Source: Micromonospora chersina
Lineage (GTDB): Bacteria > Actinomycetota > Actinomycetes > Mycobacteriales > Micromonosporaceae
Direction of reading: 5' to 3'
Assembly: GCF_900091475.1 (NCBI RefSeq)
Contig: NZ_FMIB01000002.1
Coordinates: forward strand, 2,914,001-2,978,000
Length of the DNA: 64,000 bases
The notes beneath the pieces are model-generated. The model was not told where the DNA came from and made no database searches. It worked only from the letters and a program-made list of their open reading frames with translations. Positions 63,377 through 64,000 of this stretch are shown here, one piece after another. Every line of letters begins with the position of its first letter. Positions within the stretch are counted from its first letter, which is position 1. A program made the translations under genes and the position numbers.

Positions 63377-64000
63377 ATGGACGGCCAGGAGAACGAGCAG
63401 CACGGCGCCGCGGACGAGGCGGCCCCGGAGGACGCCCGCGCCCGCCGACAATGGCGGCCGCGCAACGCCCTGCGCCGGCTCGGCGTGGTGCTGGCCCTCC
63501 TCGTGGTCACCCTGGCCGGCGTGGTGGCCGGCACCTACGCCGGCGGGCACGTGGGCACCGACATCGGGCCGTTCCGCGCCCAGCTCAACCTCAGCCCGTC
63601 GCTGAGCGGCGGCACCACCGTCGACATCCCGCCGCTGGGCGCGCTGCTGCTGGACAGCCACGACGGGCCGGCGTACCTGACCGTCGAGCTGGGCGCGCTC
63701 GACCAGCGGCGCACCGAGGCGCTCATCGACGATCCGGCGAGCATCAGCCGGGCCAGCCAGTCGGCGGTCGAGGACGTCCGGGCCGGCGTGATGCGGCTCG
63801 GCCTGAAGACGGTCGGCTCGGCGGTGCTGGCCACCCTGCTGCTGGCCGGGCTGGTCTTCCGCGACGCGCGCCGGACGGCCTGGGCCGGCGGGCTGGCGCT
63901 GGCGGTCACCGCCGGCAGCCTCGGCCTGGCCGCCGCCACCATCCGGCCGCAGGCGATCGAGGAGCCACGCTACGAGGGGCTGCTGGTCAACGCGCCGGCC
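63377..64000 (+). CDS. Membrane protein, C-terminus cut by window edge (probable membrane metallophosphoesterase)
   Basis: 208 residues visible, reading off the right edge. ATG 6 nt after CAGAAT (63365-63370). An acidic, Arg-rich N-terminus precedes TM helix 1 (LGVVLALLVVTLAGVVAGTYAGG). An extracellular beta domain follows (LNLSPSLSGGTTVDIPPLGA, YLTVELGALDQRRTEAL), then two more helices (VGSAVLATLLLAGLVF and WAGGLALAVTAGSLGLAAATI). The last visible residues are EEPRYEGLLVNAPA. From memory this N-terminal architecture precedes a metallophosphoesterase domain in actinobacterial proteins, but that domain is outside the window, so the function is only a guess. Confidence 0.65.
   Translation, partial: MDGQENEQHGAADEAAPEDARARRQWRPRNALRRLGVVLALLVVTLAGVVAGTYAGGHVGTDIGPFRAQLNLSPSLSGGTTVDIPPLGALLLDSHDGPAYLTVELGALDQRRTEALIDDPASISRASQSAVEDVRAGVMRLGLKTVGSAVLATLLLAGLVFRDARRTAWAGGLALAVTAGSLGLAAATIRPQAIEEPRYEGLLVNAPA

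Overview
The window looks like chromosome from a high-GC actinobacterium of the Micromonosporaceae, most likely Micromonospora or a close relative. The evidence is GC-rich third codon positions, frequent GTG starts, a lysine/alanine-tailed HU protein, PPK next to a NUDIX/histidine-phosphatase fusion, an F420-pathway guanylyltransferase, and the divergent IclR-leuCD arrangement. I see no integrase, transposase, prophage, CRISPR array or secondary-metabolite cluster. It is mostly core and housekeeping sequence, and the most interesting content is regulatory.

Layout. 1-6.2 kb: end of a cystathionine lyase/synthase gene, gpsA-plsC, cofC carrying an in-frame cold-shock-like domain, ppk with an apparent PHO box, and a MutT1-like gene. 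6.2-9 kb: a membrane-anchored EEP-family protein and hup. 9.2-12 kb: leuDC and the divergent IclR regulator. 12.1-12.6 kb: three tRNA genes (Gln-CTG and two identical Glu-CTC). 12.7-20.5 kb: FAH hydrolase, a membrane protein, a putative glycosylase, a barstar-like protein, a GNAT enzyme, a double-LtrA membrane protein, arfB and a small membrane protein. 20.6-24.5 kb: a MoxR-DUF58-VWA-HtrA operon. 24.7-28.2 kb: a secreted protein behind a structured leader, a second EEP protein and cimA. 28.5-31 kb: ahpCD, a PRC-barrel protein and a tyrosine phosphatase. 31-46.9 kb: ilvE, leuB, apbE-like, serA, a TPR protein, ilvBNC, a GGDEF-EAL protein and ilvD. 46.9-49 kb: arsR-sulP. 49.1-56.1 kb: a beta-mannosidase/ABC sugar-uptake operon with a divergent LacI regulator. 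56.2-64 kb: a degenerate GGDEF-EAL protein, a PH-domain protein, a 2-hydroxyacid dehydrogenase, a GAF-SpoIIE phosphatase, a sugar-dehydrogenase-like lipoprotein and a truncated membrane protein.

How the genes work together. Nearly the whole branched-chain amino-acid pathway is scattered over 37 kb: leuC, leuD, cimA, ilvE, leuB, ilvB, ilvN, ilvC and ilvD, with serA among them. Two of these units, cimA and ilvBNC, have the same kind of leader. A very short ORF rich in Val/Leu/Ile codons starts 7 nt after a -10 box. Its stop codon touches the base of a hairpin, and an intrinsic terminator follows. The ilvB promoter lies inside the last codons of the upstream GGDEF-EAL gene.

A second recurring theme is start codons placed 6-7 nt downstream of a TANNNT/CANNNT -10 hexamer (about 24 cases). 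This is the geometry of leaderless transcripts and was used here to choose many starts.
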